A stretch of 40,510 bases of DNA from Pseudomonadota bacterium (GTDB taxonomy: Bacteria; Pseudomonadota; Gammaproteobacteria; Pseudomonadales; Pseudomonadaceae), in contig JAEWGL010000058.1 in NCBI GenBank assembly GCA_023388335.1, forward strand, positions 1 to 40,510, given 5' to 3'. Numbering within the stretch: the stretch's first letter is position 1; each line of letters starts with the position of its first letter. The notes under the pieces are model-generated. The model worked only from the letters and a program-made list of their open reading frames with translations, made no database searches and was not told the origin of the DNA. Made by a program: the position numbers and the translations under genes. Positions 1 to 8,365 of the stretch are shown here, piece after piece.

Positions 1-3000
1 GTGTATCTGACGTCTTCGTCTACACCATCCGCGACGCCGATGGCGACGAGAGCACCACCACCCTCACCATCAATGTATCGGACTGCTCGCTGGTCGCGGG
101 TCCGAACAGCGACGTCACCGTCTACGAAAAAGCCTTGGACCTGAGCAAGGACGGCAACGACCTGGCCGCCGGCAACGTGATCGGCAGCGACCCGAGCTCT
201 ACCGCTGAAACCGCCACGGGTACGCTGGTCGGTTCGATCACCGGCGGCGTCGGCGCACTGACCTACACGTTGGTCGGCAATGCCGTAGGCCAGTTCGGCC
301 AGTTGCAGCTCAATGCCGATGGCACCTACACCTACACCCTGACCTCGGCGCCAAAATCACCGGACAACGTCAACGACGGTGCCAACACCCTGACCGAAAG
401 CTTTACCTATGAGGTCAAGGATTCACTCGGCAACAGCGCCACCAGCACCATCGTGATCAACATCGTCGATGACGTACCCCAGGCTCATTGCGACGCGGCC
501 AACGTGGTTCAGGGCGGGGCAGTTTGCGGCAACGTGTTGGAAAATGATGTGATCGGTGCCGATGTCTTGAATAATGGCAGCTACGTAGTGGGTGTACGAG
601 CCGGCTCAGACACTTCCACCTCGGCAAACGGCTCACTCAACACCCACGTGCTCGGCCAATATGGCTACCTGACCCTGGACGCTCTGGGCAACGCCGTCTA
701 CCACGCCAACCCGAATACGGCAGCGCCAGGCGGTGCATCTGACGTCTTCGTCTACACCATCCGCGATGCCGACGGCGACGAGAGCACCACGACGATCACC
801 ATCAATGTGTCGGACTGCTCGCTGGTCGCAGGCCCGAACAACGGCGTCACCGTCTACGAAAAAGCCTTGGACCTGAGCAAGGACGGCAACGACCTGGCCG
901 CCGGCAACGTGATCGGCAGCGACCCTACTTCCACCGCTGAAACTTCCACCGGCACCCTGGTCGGTTCGATCACCGGCGGCGTCGGCGCACTGACCTACAC
1001 GTTGCTCGGCAATGCCGTAGGCCAGTTCGGCCAGTTGCAGCTCAACACCAACGGCAGCTATAGCTACACCCTGACCTCGGCACCCAAGACGCCAGGTGCG
1101 GCAAACGACGGCGCCAATGGGGTCACTGAGTCCTTCACCTACCAGGTCACCGATTCGCTGGGCAACTCAAGCACCAGCACCATCGCCATCAACATCGTCG
1201 ACGACGTGCCCAAGGTGGTAGACGCCCATCGTTCCATCGCCCCAGGTCAGGTGGACTCGAACATCCTGTTGTTGATCGATGTCTCTGGAAGCATGAACCT
1301 GAAGTCCGGTGTCGATAACCTGAGCCACCTGCAACTGGCCAAGCAGGCGATCAATGCCTTGCTCGGCAAGTACGATGAGATGGGCGACATCAAGGTACAG
1401 ATCGTCACCTTTGCTACCGGCGCGACCGAGATGTCGCCGGTATGGATGTCCATTGCCCAGGCCAAGAGCATCGTCAGCGGCCTGACGGCCGATGGTTCGA
1501 CCTACTACGATTCGGCGGCTACCAAGGCCGAGAGTGCCTTCGCGAAAGCCGGCAAACTGACCGGGGCGCAGAATATCGCTTACTTCTTCTCCGACGGCGA
1601 ACCGACCTCCGGGCATGCGATGACCCAAGTCCGCGAAGATAACTGGGAGTCCTTCCTCGACAAGAACCTGATCAAGTCCTATGCCATTGGCCTGGGCACG
1701 GCCGTGAATGCCGGTAACCTCGACCCGCTGGCCTACGACGGCAGTACCCATACCGACAGCAACTCGGTGGTGGTGACCGACCTCTGCCAGCTCGGCGCGG
1801 TGCTGACCGGCACTGTCCAGGGCGAACCGATCACCGGGAGCCTGATGAGCGGCGGACACTTCGGTGCCGACGGTGGCTTTATCAAGGCGCTGCTGGTCGA
1901 TGGCACTACCTACATCTATGATCCGAAGGCCGATGGCGGGCAGGGGGGCTACGGCTTCAGCGGCGGCCCGGACAAAGGCGCGTTCGACACCGCCACCAAC
2001 ACCTTCAACGTCAAGACCGGCCTGGGCGGCACGCTGCTGGTCGACATGGACAGCGGCGAGTTCACCTACACGCCGCCGAAGGACACTGGCAAGACGCAGT
2101 CCGAACAGTTCTCCTTCACGGTCAGCGACAATGACGGCGACACCAGCAGCGCCAACCTGGTGGTCAAGGTCCATACCAACAGCGCCCCGGTGGCGGGACC
2201 GGACCACATCATCACCGATCTCAGTAGCGCCCGTGTCACGGTCCCGGCCGAAGCCTTGCTGGCCAACGACAGCGATGCCGACCCTGATCGTCTCGGGGCA
2301 GCGCCGAACATCTTCGATACCCGCTTTGCCGAAAAAGGCGCCGGCTTCACCTTAGGCAACAAGGTGACGACACTCAGCTTCTGCGATACCGACAACCGTG
2401 GCGCCAACCCGTTGAAGGACCTGCCGCGCAGCGCGTTCATCGGCGCCTCGGGCTCGATGACGGCGGCCTTGATCGTGGCAGGCTACCTGGGGGCCGTTAC
2501 CAGCGCCGATGCCAATGATGAAGATGTACTCACGGTGTCCCTGCGCAAGGGCGAGACCCTGACCCTCAATCATGGGAACCCTGCCGGCAACCTGGCGATG
2601 GAATGGAAGGACGCGACCAGTGGGTACCAGGCGATCGGCAATGGAGAAAGCTTCACCGCCAGCCGTGACGGGGTCTACAGCATCCACGTAAGCAATCTGA
2701 GCAATCCTCAGGGTAGCGATGTCAACGCGCCGGAGTACTACAACCTAAGCCTGTCGATCAATTACGCCAACGCCGAAAACCCGGTTTACCACGACAGCTA
2801 CACCGTCAGCGATGGCCACGGTGGCAGTGGCACGGGGAATGTCGATATCACCTACCACGCGGGCAGTACCCTTAAAGGTACTTCGGGTGACGATGTGCTT
2901 CTGGCAGGGGAGGGTCATGACACGCTCGAGGGCGGTGATGGCCATGACGTGCTGGTGGGCGGGAGCGGCGACGACACCCTGGATGGCGGCAATGGCAACG

Positions 3001-3680
3001 ACCTGTTGATCGGCGGCGCGGGCAATGACCTGCTCGAAGGTGGCGCGGGTACCGACACCGCCAGCTACGCGTCCGCCGCCAGCGCGGTCACGGTCAACCT
3101 TGGCCTTGGCGGCCCGCAGAACACTGGTGGAGCCGGTACCGACACCCTGACGGGCATCGAAAACCTGATCGGGTCGGACTACAACGACACCCTGACCGGC
3201 AATGCTGCCGACAACCTGCTGAGCGGAGGATTGGGCAATGACACACTCAATGGCGCAGGGGGCAACGACATCCTCATCGGCGGGCCGGGCAATAACATCC
3301 TGACTGGTGGCAGCGGTAGCGACACGTTTGTCTGGCAACAGGGCAATACGGGGCATGACCTGGTGACCGATTTCAGCCTCGGCATCGACCGTCTCGACCT
3401 GTCGCAACTGCTGCAGGGCGAGAACGCCACGTCCGCCTCGCTGGATGACTACCTGCACTTCAAGGTCACCGGGAGTGAGAGTGGGCTGGTGTCCACCCTC
3501 GAAGTCAGTGCGGTGGTCGGTGCGCCGCCGACCCAATCCATCGACCTGGCTGGTATCGACCTGGCACAGCATTACGGGGTGACGGCGGGGGCCGGCGGAG
3601 TGATCTCGGCCGGGCAGGATACCGCGACCATCATCAACGGCATGCTGGGTGATCAGTCGTTGAAGGTGGACACGGTTTAA
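1..3680 (+). CDS. Large RTX adhesin (LapA-like), C-terminal part, 5' end outside window
   Basis: The frame is open from the first bases, so the protein is cut at its N-terminus; about 1226 residues are visible. It is a type I secreted, calcium-binding surface adhesin, expected to act in attachment and biofilm formation. Domains in order: Ig/cadherin-like extracellular modules (to about base 1220) with a 244-residue period; a von Willebrand A domain (about 1255-1830) with the MIDAS signature DVSGS; further modules rich in DNDGD- or DGHGG-type turns; RTX nonapeptides of GGxGxDxLxGG type (about 2868-3340); and a C-terminal secretion region (SDTFVW...DLVTDF...LDLSQLL). This is the LapA-family order. 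No lapBCE, lapD or lapG gene follows, so the secretion genes must be upstream or elsewhere. Several cysteines (SDCSL, AHCDA, AVCGN, LSFCD) are unusual for an RTX protein. The family call is secure; which named adhesin it is cannot be decided from the C-terminus. Confidence 0.93.
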   Translation, partial: VSDVFVYTIRDADGDESTTTLTINVSDCSLVAGPNSDVTVYEKALDLSKDGNDLAAGNVIGSDPSSTAETATGTLVGSITGGVGALTYTLVGNAVGQFGQLQLNADGTYTYTLTSAPKSPDNVNDGANTLTESFTYEVKDSLGNSATSTIVINIVDDVPQAHCDAANVVQGGAVCGNVLENDVIGADVLNNGSYVVGVRAGSDTSTSANGSLNTHVLGQYGYLTLDALGNAVYHANPNTAAPGGASDVFVYTIRDADGDESTTTITINVSDCSLVAGPNNGVTVYEKALDLSKDGNDLAAGNVIGSDPTSTAETSTGTLVGSITGGVGALTYTLLGNAVGQFGQLQLNTNGSYSYTLTSAPKTPGAANDGANGVTESFTYQVTDSLGNSSTSTIAINIVDDVPKVVDAHRSIAPGQVDSNILLLIDVSGSMNLKSGVDNLSHLQLAKQAINALLGKYDEMGDIKVQIVTFATGATEMSPVWMSIAQAKSIVSGLTADGSTYYDSAATKAESAFAKAGKLTGAQNIAYFFSDGEPTSGHAMTQVREDNWESFLDKNLIKSYAIGLGTAVNAGNLDPLAYDGSTHTDSNSVVVTDLCQLGAVLTGTVQGEPITGSLMSGGHFGADGGFIKALLVDGTTYIYDPKADGGQGGYGFSGGPDKGAFDTATNTFNVKTGLGGTLLVDMDSGEFTYTPPKDTGKTQSEQFSFTVSDNDGDTSSANLVVKVHTNSAPVAGPDHIITDLSSARVTVPAEALLANDSDADPDRLGAAPNIFDTRFAEKGAGFTLGNKVTTLSFCDTDNRGANPLKDLPRSAFIGASGSMTAALIVAGYLGAVTSADANDEDVLTVSLRKGETLTLNHGNPAGNLAMEWKDATSGYQAIGNGESFTASRDGVYSIHVSNLSNPQGSDVNAPEYYNLSLSINYANAENPVYHDSYTVSDGHGGSGTGNVDITYHAGSTLKGTSGDDVLLAGEGHDTLEGGDGHDVLVGGSGDDTLDGGNGNDLLIGGAGNDLLEGGAGTDTASYASAASAVTVNLGLGGPQNTGGAGTDTLTGIENLIGSDYNDTLTGNAADNLLSGGLGNDTLNGAGGNDILIGGPGNNILTGGSGSDTFVWQQGNTGHDLVTDFSLGIDRLDLSQLLQGENATSASLDDYLHFKVTGSESGLVSTLEVSAVVGAPPTQSIDLAGIDLAQHYGVTAGAGGVISAGQDTATIINGMLGDQSLKVDTV
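3..1212 (+). repeat. 732-bp period repeat in the adhesin gene
   Basis: Bases 3-480 and 735-1212 are near-identical at the nucleotide level and lie exactly 732 bp apart. For example, the run coding VTVYEKALDLSKDGNDLAAG occurs at about 113 and again at about 845. The copies encode the same ~160-residue module with a few substitutions. Bases 480-734 hold a different module between them. The first copy starts before the window, so more copies probably lie upstream. After the second copy the sequence changes into the von Willebrand A domain. Confidence 0.9.
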
Positions 3681-3707
3681 TGACGCGATAGCACCACGGC
3701 GCATTCG

Positions 3708-3742
3708 CGGGTGCCAGCCTGCAAAGAAGCGGCTGGCACCCG
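3708..3742. terminator. Perfect inverted repeat after the adhesin gene
   Basis: Twelve-base arms (3708-3719 and 3731-3742, core GGGTGCCAGCC) are separated by 11 bases, between the convergent ends of the adhesin and the cupin gene. The position and stem suit a bidirectional terminator, but no T-run follows on either side. It may instead act only as an RNA-stabilising 3' hairpin. Confidence 0.5.
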
Positions 3743-3795
3743 TGGGCAGTCTTGAACCGTGTTCAAATGTCTGGCGCTATCAGCGTCGCGGATAA

Positions 3796-4167
3796 TCATG
3801 CCAGCCCGTGGCGCTGCTTCCAGTCCCCGGGATAGACCACGTAGCCGAACAACGCATGCCCGCCGTAGACAAGCTCGGTGCCTTCGGGAATCCATAGCAA
3901 CTGCCCGGGTTCGACCTGATACAGCTGGCCGTTGGCCTGAAGCTCGAAGCAGCCGTCGATGACGAAGATCACTTCGTCATACAGCAGTGTCCACGCCACT
4001 TCGGCGCCTTCCCAACGAGCAAATCCAATCCCTAGATGCGGTGACACCTCGTTGCTCAGGGCACGGGCGACGGCAGCCTGCCCGGGAGGTCCGCCACGCG
4101 GGATAAAATCCAGGTCACGGTGATCGATTCGCCGTACCGGGCCTTTTCCGGAGTATGTGTCCGTCAT
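3796..4167 (-). CDS. EutQ-like cupin-domain protein (123 aa)
   Basis: This is a small single-domain cupin. Residues about 60-115 (TLLYDEVIFVIDG, then VEPGQLLWIPEGTELVYGG) carry the two cupin beta-strand motifs and resemble the EutQ/ethanolamine-utilisation cupins. The first motif lacks the full HxH-E-H metal set, so catalysis is uncertain; a ligand-binding or accessory role is possible. Its ATG overlaps the TGA of the upstream oxidase gene (ATGA), which implies translational coupling, and an AGGAG ribosome site precedes it. It is the last gene of the Rieske/oxidase operon. An acetate-kinase-like activity has been described for EutQ, but nothing here shows it. Family confidence is good; function is unknown. 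Confidence 0.82.
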   Translation of the reverse strand: MTDTYSGKGPVRRIDHRDLDFIPRGGPPGQAAVARALSNEVSPHLGIGFARWEGAEVAWTLLYDEVIFVIDGCFELQANGQLYQVEPGQLLWIPEGTELVYGGHALFGYVVYPGDWKQRHGLA

Positions 4168-5495
4168 AGCTCGCTCCTGCTGTTCCAGGCCGCCCAGCGG
4201 ATCCGGGTGCGTACGCCCAGGCCCAGAAACGGTTCGGGCGGGTTGAGCGAGGGCATCCCGGTCACTGCGCGAATGTCCTGGAGTTGTCGGGAATCGGCGC
4301 CCACTGCCATATCGGCTAGCAAGGTACCGGAGATGGTTCCCCAAGCCGCCCCGACGCCGTTGTCGCAGGCGGTTGAGAACACGCCTTTTTCCGGCTCGCC
4401 GAAGTAATTGGTGAAGTTGCGCGAGATTGCGTACGTGCCTCCCCAGGTGTGGGTGAAGGGCACGTTGTGTAACTGCGGATAACGTGCCAGCAGGGCTTTT
4501 TGATGCGCAGCGCGGATATGCTGGCGGTTGGCGTCCTTGATGCTGTTGCCGTAGCGCGGCACATGCTTGTAGGTGTTGCGGATGATCAGGCGGCGGTCCT
4601 GGGTCATGCGCACCGTGGTCCCGGCATGGTCGGCGGGCGTCAGGCCCCAGTCTGGCTGGATGCCGGTGGCTTCCATCTCGGCCTGGGTCAAAGGTCGGGT
4701 CCAGCTGGCGAAGGTCATCACCGGCAGCAGGCGGTTGCGCAGGTAGCCGAACTCCTGGGTGAAGATACTGGCCGCCAACAGCAGGCGTGGCGTGCGTACC
4801 TGGCCGTCCATACCCTGCAGCAACCATTGGCCCTTGGCATCGCGTTGCAGGTGGTGAACCGGCGACTCTTCGAGCAACTCGACATTGCCCGGCAGCGAAT
4901 CGCCCAGCCCGCGGACCAGCGCCGCCGGCTGCATCAGGTAGCAGCCAGGCGTGAAAACCGCCCTGCTGTAGTGCTGGGTGCCAAGCACCTTTGCCAGTTC
5001 GTCGCGATCGACGCTGCGAAACGGCTCGCCCAGTTCGCTCATCAGTCGCTCGAAATGCTCCAGGTAAGCCAGCCCGCGTGGGCCAACGGCGCCCTGGTAC
5101 TTGCCAGCATGGGACCACTGGCAGTCGATGCGGTGTTGCTCGACCAGCCGCTGCAGTTGGGCGATGGCGGCGCGATTCAGGCCAAGCAGGCGCTGCTTGT
5201 GGCCTGGGTCCGGGTGTTCGAGCGCCATCTTGTGCGGCAGGTCGATGACGAAACCGGAATTGCGCCCCGAGGCGCCATAACCGACCCGCTGGGCATCGAG
5301 CAACAGGATACGCGCCTGGGGCATGTGTTCGGCCAGGCGGCGGGCGGCGGCCAGCCCGGCGAAGCCGGCACCGATCACGGCATAGTCGGCCTGCTGCCTT
5401 CCGCTCAGGCAGGTGGCGGGGGCAGGACTGGGCAAGGCGGCGTACCAGCCGCAATCATGGTCGTCGTGTGGCAGCTGAATCGCGTGATTGTTCAT
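4164..5495 (-). CDS. FAD-dependent amine oxidoreductase, DAO family (443 aa)
   Basis: The N-terminal Rossmann motif AVIGAGFAGLAAARRLAE (residues about 39-56), followed by the DAxxVGYGASGRNSGF block, marks the DAO family of flavin amine oxidases. The closest relatives by feel are gamma-glutamylputrescine oxidase/OrdL and sarcosine- or dimethylglycine-oxidising enzymes. Near the C-terminus, THTWGGTYAISRNFTNYFG and DNGVGAAWGT match the FAD-closing part of OrdL-like proteins. The enzyme would oxidise a secondary or tertiary amine and pass electrons to oxygen or a carrier. The start was chosen at MNNHAIQ. It begins 11 bases after the rubredoxin-reductase stop, and its stop overlaps the cupin start. 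In this operon it could act on the demethylated amine made by the Rieske oxygenase; that is inference. Confidence 0.87.
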   Translation of the reverse strand: MNNHAIQLPHDDHDCGWYAALPSPAPATCLSGRQQADYAVIGAGFAGLAAARRLAEHMPQARILLLDAQRVGYGASGRNSGFVIDLPHKMALEHPDPGHKQRLLGLNRAAIAQLQRLVEQHRIDCQWSHAGKYQGAVGPRGLAYLEHFERLMSELGEPFRSVDRDELAKVLGTQHYSRAVFTPGCYLMQPAALVRGLGDSLPGNVELLEESPVHHLQRDAKGQWLLQGMDGQVRTPRLLLAASIFTQEFGYLRNRLLPVMTFASWTRPLTQAEMEATGIQPDWGLTPADHAGTTVRMTQDRRLIIRNTYKHVPRYGNSIKDANRQHIRAAHQKALLARYPQLHNVPFTHTWGGTYAISRNFTNYFGEPEKGVFSTACDNGVGAAWGTISGTLLADMAVGADSRQLQDIRAVTGMPSLNPPEPFLGLGVRTRIRWAAWNSRSEL

Positions 5496-5506
5496 GTCGT
5501 TGGTTC

Positions 5507-6898
5507 TCAAGCCACATGCGTTTGAGGGGGCTGACAGCGTTGCAGCCAGGCGCTGCGCTGTTGCTGTGCCTGGCGGCCGAGCAGGACGAAGCCGCGCATC
5601 ACGCCGGCATTGTCGTGATAGCCGGCATGCAGGCCATCGTCGGTCGCTTCCACGCGCCAGGTACCCTGGCAATCGGCAGGGGCCGCGAGCAGGCACAGGG
5701 GGGCGGCCGGCGTTTTGACCGTAACCGGCATCAATGGATAGCGCACGGCGGTTGGCCGCCCCAGCAGCGTGTGCGCCAAGGCTTCGATGCCATGGTTGAT
5801 CGGCGCCAGATAGGGCAGCAGTTGGCCGTCGATTTCGATGCAGTCACCCAGGGCGAAGATGCCGGCCTGGGAGGTGCGCAGGTGATCATCGACCTTGATC
5901 CCACGGCCACACGCCAGGCCGCACGACACTGCAAGCTCCTGGTTCGGCCGCAGCCCGACCGCCGAGAGCACCAGGTCGGCCTGCAGCCGTTCGCCGTTGG
6001 CCAGGAGCAGATCGAAACCCCCGCTGCCAGCCTCAATGCGTTGCAACGTGGTCTGCAAGTGCCAGCGCACCCCCAGTTCGCCCAGGGCCTGCTGCAAGTG
6101 CTCGCCGACGGGCTGGGGCAGCAGGCGCTCCATGGGCCAGGCACCGAGGCCGATGACCTGGACGTCGAAACCGCTGCTGGCCAGGTCGTTGGCGAACTCG
6201 CACCCGATCAAGCCGTCACCCAGGATCGCGATGCGGCGCACGCCGTCGAGTTGCGTGCGAAATGCCTGGTAATCGTGCAGGTTGTTGACGCTGACCAGGG
6301 CCTCGGCACAGCCTTCGATCGGTACCCGGATCGGCGCCGCACCGCTGGCCAGGACCAGTTGGCCATAATTCATCTCGCCGAGGCTGGTGTACAGGCGCCG
6401 GGCCTGGGGATCGATACGCTCGACCTGGCAATGGGGGTACACACGAATGCCCAGGCGCTGTTCGATGGCCAGCGGGCTTTCGCTGGCCAAGGCAGCGGCG
6501 CTGCGGCCCTGGGCCAGGGCGACGGACAGTCCGGGCTTGGAATAGATATGTCCGGATTCGCGCGTCAATACGCAAATCTGCAGGTTGGGATCCTGCTTGC
6601 GCAGGGCCTGGGCCAGGCCATAGCCCGCGTGGCCGCTGCCGATGATCACCACCGGCCCTGCCGGGCGAACCGTGGCGCCCGGTTGAATGGATGCCGCCAG
6701 TGGGGGCACGGCCGCCACCGCGGTGACAGGTTCGCTGATCTCGATCATCTCGAAATCCGCCTTGCCGACCTTGCAATCGGGGCAGAGCCAGTCTTCGGGC
6801 ACGTCCTCCCAACGGGTACCGGGCGCAATGCCATCGTCGGGCCAGCCCAGGGCTTCGTCATAGATCAGCCCACAGATGATGCAGAGCCATTTCTTCAT
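5507..6898 (-). CDS. Rubredoxin-rubredoxin reductase fusion (463 aa)
   Basis: This is a two-domain electron carrier. Residues 1-50 are a rubredoxin with the iron ligands C6, C9, C39 and C42 (CIICG and CPDC). After a linker of about 30 residues comes an FAD/NAD(P)H rubredoxin reductase with a GSGHAGYGLAQAL dinucleotide motif near residue 86, a second GDGLIGCEFANDL motif near 220 and an ALGDC FAD motif. The reaction is NAD(P)H to FAD to rubredoxin iron, one electron at a time. The inner ATG at 6898 is preferred because AAGGGG lies 8 bases before it; an ATG two codons earlier (6904) lies too close. Its neighbours are an aldehyde dehydrogenase 12 bases upstream and an amine oxidase 11 bases downstream. 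No ferredoxin-reductase gene is nearby, so it may feed the Rieske oxygenase. Confidence 0.92.
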   Translation of the reverse strand: MKKWLCIICGLIYDEALGWPDDGIAPGTRWEDVPEDWLCPDCKVGKADFEMIEISEPVTAVAAVPPLAASIQPGATVRPAGPVVIIGSGHAGYGLAQALRKQDPNLQICVLTRESGHIYSKPGLSVALAQGRSAAALASESPLAIEQRLGIRVYPHCQVERIDPQARRLYTSLGEMNYGQLVLASGAAPIRVPIEGCAEALVSVNNLHDYQAFRTQLDGVRRIAILGDGLIGCEFANDLASSGFDVQVIGLGAWPMERLLPQPVGEHLQQALGELGVRWHLQTTLQRIEAGSGGFDLLLANGERLQADLVLSAVGLRPNQELAVSCGLACGRGIKVDDHLRTSQAGIFALGDCIEIDGQLLPYLAPINHGIEALAHTLLGRPTAVRYPLMPVTVKTPAAPLCLLAAPADCQGTWRVEATDDGLHAGYHDNAGVMRGFVLLGRQAQQQRSAWLQRCQPPQTHVA

Positions 6899-6910
6899 GG
6901 TCATCGCCCC

Positions 6911-8350
6911 TTATTCGCCCTGGATACGGAATGCCAGGTTCTTGGTGCGCACATAGCTGTACAGTGCTTCCTGGCCCTTTTCGCGGCCAAAACCGGACAG
7001 TCCGACACCGCCGAACGGCGTCTCGATTCCGCCGGCGAACCATTCGTTGATGAACACCTGGCCGGCCCGCAGGCGGCGCGAACAGCGCAGGGCACGGTTC
7101 AGGTCCTGGGTGAATACGCCGGCGACCAGGCCGAAGTCGGTGCCGTTGGCCAGGGCGATTGCCTCTTCCTCGGTCTCGAATGGCAGGATCGCCAGGACTG
7201 GGCCGAACACTTCGCTGCGGGCGATTTCCATGTCCGCAGTGACCTCGCTGAATACCGTCGGCTGCATGAAGTTGCCCTCCAGGCCGCTCACCGCTTCGCC
7301 ACCGGCGACCACCCGTGCGCCTTGCGCCTGCGCCCGTTGGCACATGGCCTGGATGCCCTGCAGTTGGGCGCTGGAGATCACTGGGGTCAGCTCCGCGTCC
7401 TCTGCGCCTGGGCCGATGCGCAGGCTGCGCGCCAGTGCGGCGACCTGCTCGACCACCTCATCGTGAATCGAATGGTGCACCAGCAGGCGCGAGAGCGCCG
7501 AACAGACCTGACCGGCATTGAAGAAAATACCGTTGCGCACGCTGGCCAGCAGCTGCTCGCGGTCGGCGTCGGCAAACACCAGTGCTGCCGACTTGCCGCC
7601 CAGCTCCATGACACTGGGCACGGCGTTTTCGGCCGCTGCGCGCAGGATGCTCTGGCCGGTGGGGACGGAGCCTGTAAAGACGATCTGGTCCACGTCCTTG
7701 TGCGCCGCGAGGTAGGCGCCGACTTCACGGCCCCGCCCGCATAGCAGGTTCACCGCACCCTTGGGCAGGCCGGCGCGTTCGATCGCCTGCATCAGCACGC
7801 ACAGGCCAAGCGGGGAGAGCTCCGGCGACTTGATCACCACCGCGTTGCCAGCGGCCAGGGCCGGGGCCAGCGAGCGCGCGCAGATGGACACCGGGAAATT
7901 CCACGGCACGATCTGCAACGAGACGCCCATCGGATCGTAAAGGGTGAAGTCCATGTAGCCATTGCCCAGCGGGATCGAGGTGCCCTCGATCTTGTCGGCC
8001 ATGCCCGCGTAGTACTCGAAATAGCGCGCCGCTTCATTGAACTCGTCCCGCGCATCGCGCAAGGTCTTGCCATTTTCCGCGCAGAGAACGCGTGCGCCTT
8101 GCTCGCTCACCAAGCGGATCTGCCGGGCGATCTCGAGCAGCCAGGTCACGCGCTGGGCCGGACGCACGCGGGACAGTTCAGCGCTGTCGGCGCAGCGGCG
8201 GGCGGCCCGCAGCGCGCGCTCGGCGTCGGCGACGCTGGCCTGGGCCATGGTCGCCACGACCTGGTTGCTGGCGGGGTCGAGGATGGTCAGGCGTTGGTCA
8301 CTGTCGACCCATTGCCCGTCGATATGGTTGAGCCAGTGTGGAATGCTCAT
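6911..8350 (-). CDS. NAD(P)+-dependent aldehyde dehydrogenase, betaine-aldehyde type (479 aa)
   Basis: This is a full-length ALDH-superfamily enzyme. PWNFP (residues 149-153), FTGSVPTG (225-232), MELGGKSA (248-255, general base E249) and GQVCSAL (280-286, nucleophile C283) are all intact. It should oxidise an aldehyde to its acid in the cytoplasm. Overall it resembles betaine-aldehyde dehydrogenases. A strong GGAGG lies before the ATG. It starts 15 bases after the Rieske gene and precedes the rubredoxin-reductase gene by 12 bases, so it belongs to the same transcript. If the oxygenase splits a C-N bond and releases an aldehyde (as carnitine oxygenase releases malic semialdehyde), this enzyme would consume that product. 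The substrate is not known. Confidence 0.93.
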   Translation of the reverse strand: MSIPHWLNHIDGQWVDSDQRLTILDPASNQVVATMAQASVADAERALRAARRCADSAELSRVRPAQRVTWLLEIARQIRLVSEQGARVLCAENGKTLRDARDEFNEAARYFEYYAGMADKIEGTSIPLGNGYMDFTLYDPMGVSLQIVPWNFPVSICARSLAPALAAGNAVVIKSPELSPLGLCVLMQAIERAGLPKGAVNLLCGRGREVGAYLAAHKDVDQIVFTGSVPTGQSILRAAAENAVPSVMELGGKSAALVFADADREQLLASVRNGIFFNAGQVCSALSRLLVHHSIHDEVVEQVAALARSLRIGPGAEDAELTPVISSAQLQGIQAMCQRAQAQGARVVAGGEAVSGLEGNFMQPTVFSEVTADMEIARSEVFGPVLAILPFETEEEAIALANGTDFGLVAGVFTQDLNRALRCSRRLRAGQVFINEWFAGGIETPFGGVGLSGFGREKGQEALYSYVRTKNLAFRIQGE

Positions 8351-8365
8351 GGGGTTTCCTCCGGG

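Noticed and set aside
3796..5454. 552-codon frame joining the cupin to a long N-terminal part
   Set aside because: Only the last 123 codons are a real protein; the rest is an Arg/Pro-rich out-of-frame reading of the oxidase gene, and a ribosome site marks the internal ATG at 4167.
5468..7744. Long plus-strand open frame (758 codons) opposite the rubredoxin-reductase and ALDH genes
   Set aside because: It is antisense to two genes with complete motifs; such long frames are common in GC-rich codon patterns, and the product is low-complexity (Gln/Gly/Ala-rich) with no domain.
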